A stretch of DNA of 42,369 bases from Bacillota bacterium. Its GTDB lineage: Bacteria > Sysuimicrobiota > Sysuimicrobiia > Sysuimicrobiales > Segetimicrobiaceae. Positions 17,137 through 25,531 of this stretch are shown here, piece after piece. Within the stretch, counting starts at the first letter, position 1. Each line of letters begins with the position of its first letter. The DNA lies in the NCBI GenBank assembly GCA_021324975.1, contig JAJPIA010000036.1, forward strand, positions 1 through 42,369, read 5' to 3'. The position numbers and the translations under genes are program-made. The notes beneath the pieces are model-generated. The model did no database searches. It was given only the letters and a program-made list of their open reading frames with translations, and was not told the origin of the DNA.

Positions 17137-18923
17137 CGCTCGGCGCTCCCGCGGCCTTGTGGGGCCTTGCCGCGCTCCCGCTGCTCGTGGTGCTGTACCT
17201 CTTGCGGGTGCGGCGCCGGGACCAGCCGGTCAGCAGCATCCTGTTGTGGCAGCGATCCGCGCCCGCGCTCGCCGCGTTTCGGCCGTCGCGGCGGATCGAA
17301 CGCAGCCTGCTGCTGGCCCTCCAGTTGTTCGCGCTCGCGGCGATGGTCGTGGGGCTCGCGCGTCCGGCCGTGCTGGGCCGTGCCGTGGCCGGCCGGGACG
17401 TGGTGCTGGTGCTCGACGCGTCGCTGTCGATGCGGGCGCGCGACGTGGCGCCGACCCGTTTCGAGCGGGCGCGCGCGGAAGCGCTGGCGGTGGCGCGGCG
17501 CCTGGAGCCGGGCCAGCGCGCGGCGGTGATCCTCGCGGCGCCGCATCCCGTCGTGCTGGCGTCACTGACGACGGATCGCGGCACCGTGGCCGCGGCACTG
17601 CGGCATGCCGAGCCCTGGGACGCCGCCGGGGACGTTGATGCCGCCGTCACGCTGGCGGGCGCGATGGCGGGCTCGGCGGCGGACAGCCGTGTGTTCGTGT
17701 GGACCGACGCCGCGCGCGGCGCGCCGCCGGCTGCGGCCGGCGTCATCTACCATGTACTTGGCACGGCGGCGGACAACGCCGGCATCGTCGCGTTTCGCGT
17801 GCTGACGGACGCGGTGCGTCCGGAGGCGCTCGTGCGCGTCGCCAATTGGAGCCGCGGCGTGCGCCGGATTCCGCTCGACGTGCATCTCGGCGACGCGACG
17901 GTGTACCATGCGACGCTGGCGGTGCCCGCCGGCGGCACGGCGACCGCCGTGTTCCCGGTCCGGGACGCCGGCGTGCTTCACGCCCACATCGTGACGCACG
18001 ACGTGCTGCCGGAGGACGACGACGCGACGGCGCTGGTCGCGTCGTCGCCGCTCGGTTCCGTGCTGCTCGTGGGCCGCGGTAATCCCCCGCTCGAGCGGGC
18101 GCTGCGGGTCCTGCCGGTGGCGCGTGCCGTGGAGACGGCGACCGTGGACCCAGCGGCGTGGTCCGCCTTCGATGTCGTCATCCTCGACCGCATCGATCCC
18201 GGACCGTTGCCGCCCGGCAACTACCTTGTGATCGGCGCCGTGCCGCCAAACCTCCCGGCAACGGCGTCGGGTGTCGCCGCGCGCCCGGAGATCGCGGCAT
18301 GGGACCGCCAGGATCCGGTCCTGCGGTTCGTCGACCTGCGCGACGTGCGCATCGATCGCGCCCTCCAGCTCGCGGTCGAAGGCGGGCGCGTGCTGGTGGC
18401 GGGCGCCACGCCGCTCGTCTGGGAGTACACGGGCCGCGGCGTGCGGGCGATCGTCCTCGGCTTTGCGCTCGGGGATTCGGACCTCCCCCAGCACGCCGCC
18501 TTTCCGATTCTCATCCGCAACATGCTGGCATGGTTGAGCGGGGCGGTGGATCACGTGACGATCGGGGACGAGGTGCAGGTGCCGGCCGGCGCGGCGACGG
18601 CCGGCAGCCTGACCGATCCGCTGGGGCGCCGCGTCGACGTGCGTGCGACGGACGGCGCCTTCGTGCTGCCGCCGTTTACGCGCGCGGGGCTCTACCGCTT
18701 CTCGACCGCGGCGGGGACGCGCACGTTTGCCGCGGAGATCGGAGCGCCTCACGCGGGGATGATCCGTCCAGGGCGGGCCCCGGCTCCGCTTTCGGCGGCG
18801 GGACCCGCGGCCGGAACCGTCCTGGTGCACGTGCCCCTCTGGCCATGGTTGCTGCTCGTCGGGATCGCGGCGCTCCTCGGCGAATGGGCTCTGGCCACGC
18901 GGCGGCGGGGCGGTGACGCGTGA
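17133..18923 (+). CDS. BatA-type membrane protein with one vWA domain
   Basis: 596 residues. The N-terminal BatA domain has two membrane helices (residues 5-25 and about 55-80, with ALPLLVVLYLLRVRRRD), then a vWA domain whose metal-site motif is DASLS in VLVLDASLSM (about residues 91-100). The long extracytoplasmic region ends with a C-terminal membrane helix WPWLLLVGIAALLGEWAL. It is probably the membrane partner of the MoxR/DUF58 pair. It overlaps both flanking genes by 1 to 4 bases, so the cluster is a single translation-coupled unit. Confidence 0.88.
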   Translation: MTLGAPAALWGLAALPLLVVLYLLRVRRRDQPVSSILLWQRSAPALAAFRPSRRIERSLLLALQLFALAAMVVGLARPAVLGRAVAGRDVVLVLDASLSMRARDVAPTRFERARAEALAVARRLEPGQRAAVILAAPHPVVLASLTTDRGTVAAALRHAEPWDAAGDVDAAVTLAGAMAGSAADSRVFVWTDAARGAPPAAAGVIYHVLGTAADNAGIVAFRVLTDAVRPEALVRVANWSRGVRRIPLDVHLGDATVYHATLAVPAGGTATAVFPVRDAGVLHAHIVTHDVLPEDDDATALVASSPLGSVLLVGRGNPPLERALRVLPVARAVETATVDPAAWSAFDVVILDRIDPGPLPPGNYLVIGAVPPNLPATASGVAARPEIAAWDRQDPVLRFVDLRDVRIDRALQLAVEGGRVLVAGATPLVWEYTGRGVRAIVLGFALGDSDLPQHAAFPILIRNMLAWLSGAVDHVTIGDEVQVPAGAATAGSLTDPLGRRVDVRATDGAFVLPPFTRAGLYRFSTAAGTRTFAAEIGAPHAGMIRPGRAPAPLSAAGPAAGTVLVHVPLWPWLLLVGIAALLGEWALATRRRGGDA

Positions 18924-21670
18924 TGCCGCCGGTCACGTTTCAACATCCCTGGTGGCTCGGGCTGCTCCCGGCCATGCTCGTCGTGTGGCATCTCGGGCGG
19001 CGGCGCCTCGGCCGCCGCTGGCGGGTGGCCACGGTGCTCCGCTTGGCGACGCTCGCGCTCGTGATCCTCGCGCTCGCGGAGCCGATGGTGCGCGCGCCGT
19101 CATCAGGCACGCGTGTGATGTTCGTCGTGGACCGATCGATGAGCATCACCCCCGAGGCGCGCGGCGCGACCGCCTCGTTTGTGGCGGATGCGCTTGCGCG
19201 AATGCACCCGCAGGATGAGGCGGGGCTCGTGACCTTTGCGGGGGCGCCCTCGCTGCAACTCCCCGTGGCGCCGCACCCGGCCGTGGACGCGCTTCGTGCC
19301 GCGCCAGAGCCGGACGCCACGAATATCGGCGCGGCGATCGACCTGGCCCGGCAGGCGCTTCCGCGCGACGGTGCCCGGCGCATTGTGGTGCTGAGCGACG
19401 GCGCCGAAAATGCGGGAGACGCCGCGGCCGCGGCGCGCCGCGCGGCGGCCGACGGGGTCGTGATCGACGCCGTGCCGCTCGGCGGCTCGCCGCCGCCGGA
19501 AGTGCTGGTGGACGATGTCGTGGCGCCGCCGGAGGTGCACACGGGCGAGACGTACCAGGTGCGGGCCGTGATCCGCGCCACGGTGCCGGCGGACGCCACG
19601 ATCACGTGGAGCCGGAACGGGGCGCCGGTCGCGACCCGCCACGTCGCGCTCCGCGCGGGGCAGACGGCGCTGTCCTTTACGGATCGCGCCACCGGCGCGG
19701 CGACCGTGCGTTACCGGGTGGACGTTACCGCCACGCCCGACACGCTGACCGGCAACAATCACGGGGAAGCGATGGTGGTGGTGATGGGCGCGCCGCGCGT
19801 GCTGTTTGTCACCACCGAGCCGACCGTGCTGCCGGACTGGCTGGCCCGTCAGGACCTCCGCGTCGACGTCCGGACACCGGACGCGATCCCAACCGCACCG
19901 GCCGCCCTCGGGCCGTACAGCAGTGTGATCCTGGACGACGTCGGGGCCGGTGATCTCAGCGCCGCCCAGCAGACGGCGCTTCAGAGCTACGTGGGGACCC
20001 TCGGTGGCGGGCTGCTCGCCATCGGCGGCCCGCACAGCTATGGCGTGGGCGGGTACGCGGGCACCCCTCTCGAGGCGATGCTGCCCGTGCGGATGGACGT
20101 GCGGCAGCGGACGGCGTTTCCGACAGTGGCCGTTGTCCTGGTCATCGATACGTCCGGCAGCATGGAGGCGTTCGGGACGGAGATTGCCAAGGAGGCGCTG
20201 GCGAAGGAGATCGCGTCGTCGGTGATCGATCTGCTGAGTCCGCACGATCAGGTCGGCGTCATCACGTTCGACCAGACGTACCGCTGGCTGGTGCCCCCAA
20301 CCGACGCGCGCTTCCGCGACCGGATCCTCGCCGAGGTCGCCCGCATCCAGGCCGGCGGCGGCACGCTCATGTACCCGCCGCTCGCCGCGGCCGGAAAGTT
20401 TCTGGCCACGTCCCCGGCGAAGGTACGGCATGTGATCGTCGCCAGCGACGGTCTCACCGATCCCGGAGATTTCCACACGTTGGCGTCCGCGCTGGCGCGA
20501 CAAAAGATCACGGTCAGCACGGTGGCGATCGGCTCGGACGCAGACCTCGCGTTCATGCGCAATCTCGCGCGGTGGGGCGGCGGACGATCGTACGTGGCCA
20601 AGGATCTCTACGCGATCCCGCAGATCTTTACGACCGAGGCGCTCGTCGCCATCCGCTCGTACCTTGTCGAGGAGCCGACGCCGCTCGAGCGCGGGGAGGC
20701 TGCGCCGACGCTCGCCGGCCTGCCGACGCCGCCGCCGATCGAGGGATACGTTGCGGCGGTCGCCAAAGCCGGCGCGGACGTCGCGCTCGCCGGACCGCGA
20801 GGCGATCCGGTCCTCGCGACGTGGCGCTACGGTGTGGGCCACGTGGTCGCGTTTACCTCCGACGACGGCACGCGGTGGACCGCGCCGTGGGCCGGATGGT
20901 CCGCGGTCGCGCGGTTCTGGTCGCAGGCCGTGCGGTGGACCCTGCGGGACGAGCAGGCGGGGCTCTACGTGTCGCTCGGCCACGACCCGCAGGGCGCCTC
21001 AGCCCGGCTCGTCGTCGACGCCCGCCGGCCGGACGGCGCCCCATGGGACGGTCTCGCCCTCCGGGCACAGGTTGGTGGCCCCGGCGGGATCCGCCGCGCC
21101 GTCGATGCCGTGCAGACGGCGCCCGGGCGGTACGAGGCGGAGTGGCCCGCGGAGACGCCGGGCACGTACTCGGTTATCGTGGCCGCCGCGGACGCGCGCG
21201 GACCCATAGGCACGCGCGCCGCCGGGCTCGTCGTGCCGTATTCCCCCGAACTGCGCGAGCCCGGCGGCAACCCGGCGCTCCTGGCGCAGCTTGCGGAGAC
21301 GACGGGCGGGCGGCTCCTGCGCTCGCCCGAGGAGACCTTCCGTGAGGGACGCGGCACCGGCACCGAGGACGCGTGGCCGCCGGTGGCCGCCGTCGCCGCC
21401 GCGGCGCTCATCGCGGAGGTGACCGTCCGTCGCGTGCCGGCGATCGTCGACCGCATCGGCGCTCTGGCGGTGTCGGTGGGCGCGTTCGTGAGAAACGACC
21501 GCGGATCGGGCGACGCCGTGCAGCAGGCCGAAGACGAGGCGTACGCGACGTCGGACCGCTGGGCGACCGAGGAGGCGAGATTTGCCGAAGAGGAACGCCT
21601 GCGGGCCGCCTCGATGGACCAGGCCGCCCGGATCTACATCGCGCGATTGCGGGGCACGCGGCGGCCGTGA
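18923..21670 (+). CDS. Large membrane protein with two vWA domains and a glutamine amidotransferase-like domain
   Basis: 915 residues. BatA-like N-terminus with two membrane helices (WWLGLLPAMLVVWHLG and ATVLRLATLALVILALAE), vWA domain 1 with DRSMS (about residues 69-73), an Ig-like segment (about 195-280), a GATase-like fold (about 285-390, with LQSYVGTLGGGLLAIGGPHSYG), and vWA domain 2 with DTSGS in VVLVIDTSGSM (about 410-414). Further beta domains and a final Glu/Arg-rich helical tail follow. Both metal-site motifs are intact. ATG 18923 is taken (TGATG overlap), with GTG 18920 as an alternative. It ends the 10.5-kb cluster. Confidence 0.9.
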   Translation: MPPVTFQHPWWLGLLPAMLVVWHLGRRRLGRRWRVATVLRLATLALVILALAEPMVRAPSSGTRVMFVVDRSMSITPEARGATASFVADALARMHPQDEAGLVTFAGAPSLQLPVAPHPAVDALRAAPEPDATNIGAAIDLARQALPRDGARRIVVLSDGAENAGDAAAAARRAAADGVVIDAVPLGGSPPPEVLVDDVVAPPEVHTGETYQVRAVIRATVPADATITWSRNGAPVATRHVALRAGQTALSFTDRATGAATVRYRVDVTATPDTLTGNNHGEAMVVVMGAPRVLFVTTEPTVLPDWLARQDLRVDVRTPDAIPTAPAALGPYSSVILDDVGAGDLSAAQQTALQSYVGTLGGGLLAIGGPHSYGVGGYAGTPLEAMLPVRMDVRQRTAFPTVAVVLVIDTSGSMEAFGTEIAKEALAKEIASSVIDLLSPHDQVGVITFDQTYRWLVPPTDARFRDRILAEVARIQAGGGTLMYPPLAAAGKFLATSPAKVRHVIVASDGLTDPGDFHTLASALARQKITVSTVAIGSDADLAFMRNLARWGGGRSYVAKDLYAIPQIFTTEALVAIRSYLVEEPTPLERGEAAPTLAGLPTPPPIEGYVAAVAKAGADVALAGPRGDPVLATWRYGVGHVVAFTSDDGTRWTAPWAGWSAVARFWSQAVRWTLRDEQAGLYVSLGHDPQGASARLVVDARRPDGAPWDGLALRAQVGGPGGIRRAVDAVQTAPGRYEAEWPAETPGTYSVIVAAADARGPIGTRAAGLVVPYSPELREPGGNPALLAQLAETTGGRLLRSPEETFREGRGTGTEDAWPPVAAVAAAALIAEVTVRRVPAIVDRIGALAVSVGAFVRNDRGSGDAVQQAEDEAYATSDRWATEEARFAEEERLRAASMDQAARIYIARLRGTRRP

Positions 21671-21682
21671 GAACGCGTTCCG

Positions 21683-22390
21683 CTACGGGCCGGTAGCCGC
21701 CGGCAGCGCGCCGTCGAGCGGCGGGCAGAGCGCGAGCAGGTTCTCGGGCCGCGCGACGATGTAATCGGGCCGCGCGGCCCGCAACGCGTCCGGATCGACG
21801 GCGCCCCACAGCGCGCCTGCCGTCGCGGCGCCCGCGTCGCGGCCCGCTTCGACGTCGAACGGCGTGTCGCCGACCATGAGGGTGTCCGCGGCGGCGACGC
21901 CGAGGCGGCTCACCGCGAGGCGGACGGGTTCGGGGTCGGGCTTGTGCCGCCGTGTATCCTCGTCCGTGATGATCACCGGGCACCACTCGGCGAGGCCGAA
22001 TGCGCCCACGGCGGCCTGGGTCGTGGCTCGACGTTTGGACGTCACGACGGCCATCGCGTAGCCACGGGCCGCGAGTGCGCGGAGGAGGGCGGGGACGCCG
22101 CAAAACAGGCGAGCCAACCGGTCGTGAAGCGCGAGGTAGCGTCGGAGGTAATCCCGGGACAGTTCCTCGTCGCGGCCGGGCGCGAGCGCGTGAAACCGCT
22201 CCCGAATGGGGCGCGCCCAGTCCCGCAGGATCGTCGCCCGATCGATATCGCGGTGGAGCCGCGAGCGGCACGTCTCCTGAAACGCCGTGATGATCAGCTC
22301 GGCGCTGTCGAGCAGTGTGCCGTCGAGGTCGAACAGGATCGCGGCGAGGCGGCGTCCGGGCGCCCCGCCGCGCGACGCTATGACGTCCAT
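21683..22390 (-). CDS. HAD-superfamily phosphatase (phosphoglycolate phosphatase/PpaX-like)
   Basis: 235 residues, start ATG at 22390. All four HAD motifs are present: ILFDLDGTLLDS (I), VVTSK (II), HKPDPEPV (III) and MVGDTPFDVEAGRDAG (IV), with an alpha-helical type 1 cap between I and II. Members of this branch hydrolyse 2-phosphoglycolate, pyrophosphate or other small phosphates, and the substrate cannot be read from the sequence. Its 5' end overlaps the alcohol dehydrogenase gene by 13 bases, so the two form an operon. It is convergent with the vWA cluster, with only 12 bases between stops. Confidence 0.9.
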   Translation of the reverse strand: MDVIASRGGAPGRRLAAILFDLDGTLLDSAELIITAFQETCRSRLHRDIDRATILRDWARPIRERFHALAPGRDEELSRDYLRRYLALHDRLARLFCGVPALLRALAARGYAMAVVTSKRRATTQAAVGAFGLAEWCPVIITDEDTRRHKPDPEPVRLAVSRLGVAAADTLMVGDTPFDVEAGRDAGAATAGALWGAVDPDALRAARPDYIVARPENLLALCPPLDGALPAATGP

Positions 22391-23553
22391 GCGTACGCGG
22401 GGCGCCCCTCCCACATTGCCTCGTAGAGGGACAATAGCGGGCCACGCTCGAGCGGCCGCGGGTTGTTCGGCCGCGGATAGTGCTCGAGGCACTCGGTGAC
22501 CATCTCGCCGAGCTGCCTCCGCTCGAGGCCGAGCGTTCTCAGCGCTTCGGGCACGCCGAGATCGCGGCACAGGACCTCGATCCCGCGGACGGGATCGGCG
22601 CCGCGGCCGCCGGCGGCGTCACCGATGCGCCGCAGCCGCTCCGGCGCGGCCTCCCGACTGTACGCGACCGCGTACGGAAGCGCCAGGGCGCACGATAAGC
22701 CGTGGGGCAGGTGGAGTCGGTTCGCGATCGTGTACGCGATGGAGTGGCCCAGCACCATGCCGGCGTTGAGCGCGAGCCCGCCGCAGTAGGCGGCGAGCAC
22801 CATGCTCCCGCGCGCGGTCTCGTCGCCGGCGGCGGCATAGGCCCGCGGCAGCCACTCGGCGATGAGCTCGATGCCCCGCACAGCCTGGAGGTCGGTGAGG
22901 GCCGTCGCGTGCGTGGAGAGCAGTGCTTCGACACAGTGGCTCAGGGCGTCCAGTCCGGTGTGCGCGGTCACGTCGCGCGGCAGCGAGACCGTGAGGGCCG
23001 GATCGAGCAACACGCCGGCCGCCAGCAGTTGCGGATAGTTGTTCGCAAACGCCTTTTTGGCCCCGGCGGTCACGACGGCGTTTTGGCTGGCTTCGGCGCC
23101 GGTCCCCGCGGTCGTCGGCACGAGAATGGTGGGTACGGCGCGGCCTCGAAGACGGCGCCCGCCCAAATGCGTGTACTCGAGCACGCTCCCCGGGTTCTCG
23201 ATCATCGCGGCCCCGAGTTTCGCGACATCCATCACGCTTCCGCCGCCGACGCCGACGATCAGGGCGGGCGAGAGCGCGCGCACGGCGGCCGCGCCTCGAT
23301 CCGCGACCTCCACCGTCGGTTCTCCCGGGATCTCCGAGAACCGATGCACGGCAAAGCCCGCGGCGCGAAGGCTTTCGATCGGCTCGCGCGCGAGGCCGAG
23401 CCGGTCTACCGCGGGATCCGCAAAGACGAGCGCGGCGCCGGGGGCGATGCCGAGTTCAGCGGCACATTCCGCCGCGCGCGCCGCCGCGCCTAATCCGTAC
23501 CACACGCGGCTGGGCCCGCGAAACGGGCGAACCAAGCTGTGCGCCGCCTGCAT
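22378..23553 (-). CDS. Iron-containing alcohol dehydrogenase family protein
   Basis: 391-residue group III (Fe-ADH) dehydrogenase reducing or oxidising short alcohols, aldehydes or polyols with NAD(P). The nucleotide loop is VGVGGGSVMDVAK, then VPTTAGTGAEASQNAVV, the metal-binding Asp and His in TGLDALSHCVEAL, and HSIAYTIANRLHLPHG with two further His ligands. The ATG at 23553 is preceded on its strand by GGAGG (TCGGAGGTGCCG). Many family members act as maleylacetate reductases or as 1,3-propanediol or lactaldehyde dehydrogenases, and I cannot choose among them. Confidence 0.92.
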   Translation of the reverse strand: MQAAHSLVRPFRGPSRVWYGLGAAARAAECAAELGIAPGAALVFADPAVDRLGLAREPIESLRAAGFAVHRFSEIPGEPTVEVADRGAAAVRALSPALIVGVGGGSVMDVAKLGAAMIENPGSVLEYTHLGGRRLRGRAVPTILVPTTAGTGAEASQNAVVTAGAKKAFANNYPQLLAAGVLLDPALTVSLPRDVTAHTGLDALSHCVEALLSTHATALTDLQAVRGIELIAEWLPRAYAAAGDETARGSMVLAAYCGGLALNAGMVLGHSIAYTIANRLHLPHGLSCALALPYAVAYSREAAPERLRRIGDAAGGRGADPVRGIEVLCRDLGVPEALRTLGLERRQLGEMVTECLEHYPRPNNPRPLERGPLLSLYEAMWEGRPAYAWTS

Positions 23554-23943
23554 CGGCACCTCCGAATGAACGCACGCCACTCCAGGGAATGACGACGACG
23601 TCCGCGCGTTCGTCGAGCCGTGGGGCAGAACGGCGAATGAAACCCCGCGCAAGTTGACCCATCGTCAACGCAGATGATACCATCGTAGCAGCTAGAGGCG
23701 CAATTTCGCGTGCCCCGTCGTGTGGTGGAATCCGAATGGGGCGCGGCCGCCGGCGGGAGCGCCGGCCTGTTTCGTCTCGTGGCCCCGCGCGTGTGTCGGA
23801 TATCCTCCTTTGCGGCGTGGGACATCGCGGTCAGGATTGCAAACGAGCGCGCGCCGGTTCCCCGGTTGTTCGCGGGGAACGACGGAATGGGAATCGTCGC
23901 TACGGAGCGCGTGACCTTTACCTTATAGGACAGGGAGGCGCCG
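23554..23943. other. Divergent intergenic region between the alcohol dehydrogenase and mtnP
   Basis: This 390-base stretch has no convincing gene. It contains the inverted repeat TTGACccatcGTCAA (23654-23668), an AT-richer patch that could hold promoters for either side, and an 8-bp hairpin GTTCCCCG/CGGGGAAC with an 8-base loop (23857-23880) in the mtnP leader. The mtnP ribosome site is GGGAGG (23933-23938). Confidence 0.4.
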
Positions 23944-24744
23944 GTGCCGCGCGCAGAGATCGGGGTGTTTGGCGGCTCGGGCTTTTACTCGCTGCTGGAG
24001 GGCGCCCGCGAGCACAAGGTCGAGACGCCGTACGGCGAACCCAGCGACACGTTCACGCTCGCGGAGATCGCCGGGCGCACCGTCGCGTTCCTGCCGCGGC
24101 ACGGCCGTACGCACCGCCTGCCACCGCACCGGATCAACTACCGCGCGAACGTCTGGGCCATGAAGTCCCTCGGCGTCGAATGGCTGTTCGGCCCCTGCGC
24201 GGCCGGGAGCCTGCAGCCTCACGTCAAGCCCGGGCACTGCGTTATTTGCGACCAGTATGTGGACCGCACGTGGGGGCGCGGGGACACGTTCTACGATGGG
24301 CCGGTCGTGACCCACGTCTCCGCCGCGGATCCGTATTGTCCGACGCTTCGGCCGCTGGCCGTGGAGGCTGCCCGGGCCATCGAGATTCCCGTGCACGATC
24401 GGGGCACCGTGGTCGTGATCCAGGGTCCCCGGTTCAGCACGCGGTCGGAGAGCCGCTGGTTCCGCTCGCAGGGGTGGGAAGTCATCAATATGACCAACTA
24501 TCCCGAAGGGCATCTGGCACGGGAACTGGAGTTGTGCTACGTCAACATCTCGTTGATCACGGACTACGACGTCGGGCTGGAGGGGTCGCCCGATGTTTCG
24601 CCGGTGTCGCACGAGGCGGTGATCGCGGTGTTGCGGGAGAATAACGAAAAGCTCCGCCGGCTGCTCTTTGCGATGATCGAGCGGCTGCCGCGGGTGCGGT
24701 CGTGTTCGTGCCAGACCGCGCTCGCCGGCGCCCGGCTGGAGTAA
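23944..24744 (+). CDS. mtnP: S-methyl-5'-thioadenosine phosphorylase
   Basis: 266-residue trimeric phosphorylase releasing adenine from methylthioadenosine, a by-product of polyamine synthesis, for methionine salvage. Motifs: VFGGSGFYSLLEG phosphate loop, LPRHGRTHRLPPHRINYRANVWAMKSLGV, IQGPRFSTRSESRWFRSQGW, and the specificity block INMTNYPEGHLARELELCY followed by ITDYD. The NMT-x-x-PE and DYD pattern favours MTA over guanosine/inosine substrates. GTG start, 5 bases after GGGAGG. Confidence 0.94.
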   Translation: MPRAEIGVFGGSGFYSLLEGAREHKVETPYGEPSDTFTLAEIAGRTVAFLPRHGRTHRLPPHRINYRANVWAMKSLGVEWLFGPCAAGSLQPHVKPGHCVICDQYVDRTWGRGDTFYDGPVVTHVSAADPYCPTLRPLAVEAARAIEIPVHDRGTVVVIQGPRFSTRSESRWFRSQGWEVINMTNYPEGHLARELELCYVNISLITDYDVGLEGSPDVSPVSHEAVIAVLRENNEKLRRLLFAMIERLPRVRSCSCQTALAGARLE

Positions 24745-24776
24745 CATGCGTTTGCGTGACACACGGAGGTGACCGC

Positions 24777-25058
24777 ATGGCTCGCACCGGTGGAGACGGC
24801 GCGGGGCGGTCGGCCGGCATGACGGTGTTTGTCCTCGGTGTGCTCCTGCTGCTCGCCGTGTTCGGCCTGGCGTATGTGCAACTGGTCGCCTCCGGGGCCC
24901 TGGCCGAATCCGTCGCCGCGCGGTCGATGGGAGACACGATTCTGATGGTGGCGAGCAAGGGATTGTTCCTGTTTCTGCTCGGATTCATCGCGTCCGCGGT
25001 CGCGAACAAGGGCATCGCGCTCTACCAGGCGGCGATGATCACGCGCGACGACGACTAG
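24777..25058 (+). CDS. Small two-helix membrane protein
   Basis: 93 residues, not recognised. Two hydrophobic segments (about residues 15-36 and 52-74, VFVLGVLLLLAVFGLAYVQL and LFLFLLGFIASAVANKGIAL) with a basic/glycine N-terminus and a short acidic end TRDDD. ATG follows GGAGGTGACC. It sits 32 bases before the STAS gene and is likely co-transcribed with the STAS/phosphatase pair, but no functional link is shown. Confidence 0.65.
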   Translation: MARTGGDGAGRSAGMTVFVLGVLLLLAVFGLAYVQLVASGALAESVAARSMGDTILMVASKGLFLFLLGFIASAVANKGIALYQAAMITRDDD

Positions 25059-25090
25059 GGCCGAGGCGCGTCTCAGAGGGAGGGACGGCG

Positions 25091-25453
25091 ATGGAGCTCC
25101 AGATCGGAGCCCGGACGGAAGGGACCGTGACGGTGATCGAAGTTGCGGGTGAGGTCGACCTCTACACGGCGCCGCGGCTGGAGGAGGCTCTGACGCGCGG
25201 CGCGGCGGGCGCACCCCCGCTGCTCGTCGTCAACCTGTCGAAGACGACGTACATGGACAGTACCGCGCTTCGGGTGCTGACGGCCGCCCTCAAGCGCATC
25301 CACGAGCGCGACGGGACGCTGGCCGTCGTGTCCACACAGCCCAAGATCGGCAAGCTGTTCACGATCACCGGGTTGGACCAGGTGTTTCCGATCTATTCCA
25401 CCGAACTGGAAGCGATCGAGAAAGCGCGAGCCCACGGATCGCCCCAGTCGTAA
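25091..25453 (+). CDS. STAS-domain anti-anti-sigma factor-like protein
   Basis: 120 residues of the SpoIIAA/RsbV type. The strand VIEVAGEVDLYTAPRLEEAL and the phosphorylation loop with TYMDSTALRVL (about residues 52-62, Ser after Asp) are typical, followed by LAVVSTQPKIGKLFTITGLDQVFPIY. In partner-switching systems the unphosphorylated form binds an anti-sigma kinase and frees a sigma factor or other target. The next gene encodes a SpoIIE-type phosphatase that could dephosphorylate this Ser. No kinase gene is present in the window. Shine-Dalgarno AGAGGGAGGG. Confidence 0.92.
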   Translation: MELQIGARTEGTVTVIEVAGEVDLYTAPRLEEALTRGAAGAPPLLVVNLSKTTYMDSTALRVLTAALKRIHERDGTLAVVSTQPKIGKLFTITGLDQVFPIYSTELEAIEKARAHGSPQS

Positions 25454-25531
25454 CGGCGGGCGATCGGGACCGCGCGGGCGTCGCACGCGCGAGCGAGTGG
25501 CCGGGCGCGAAACCGGACGGGGGAAACGGTG

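Noticed and set aside
23710-23928. Short + strand ORFs in the adh-mtnP gap
   Set aside because: Several overlapping frames are open, none has a ribosome site or recognisable sequence, and their ends do not couple to mtnP.
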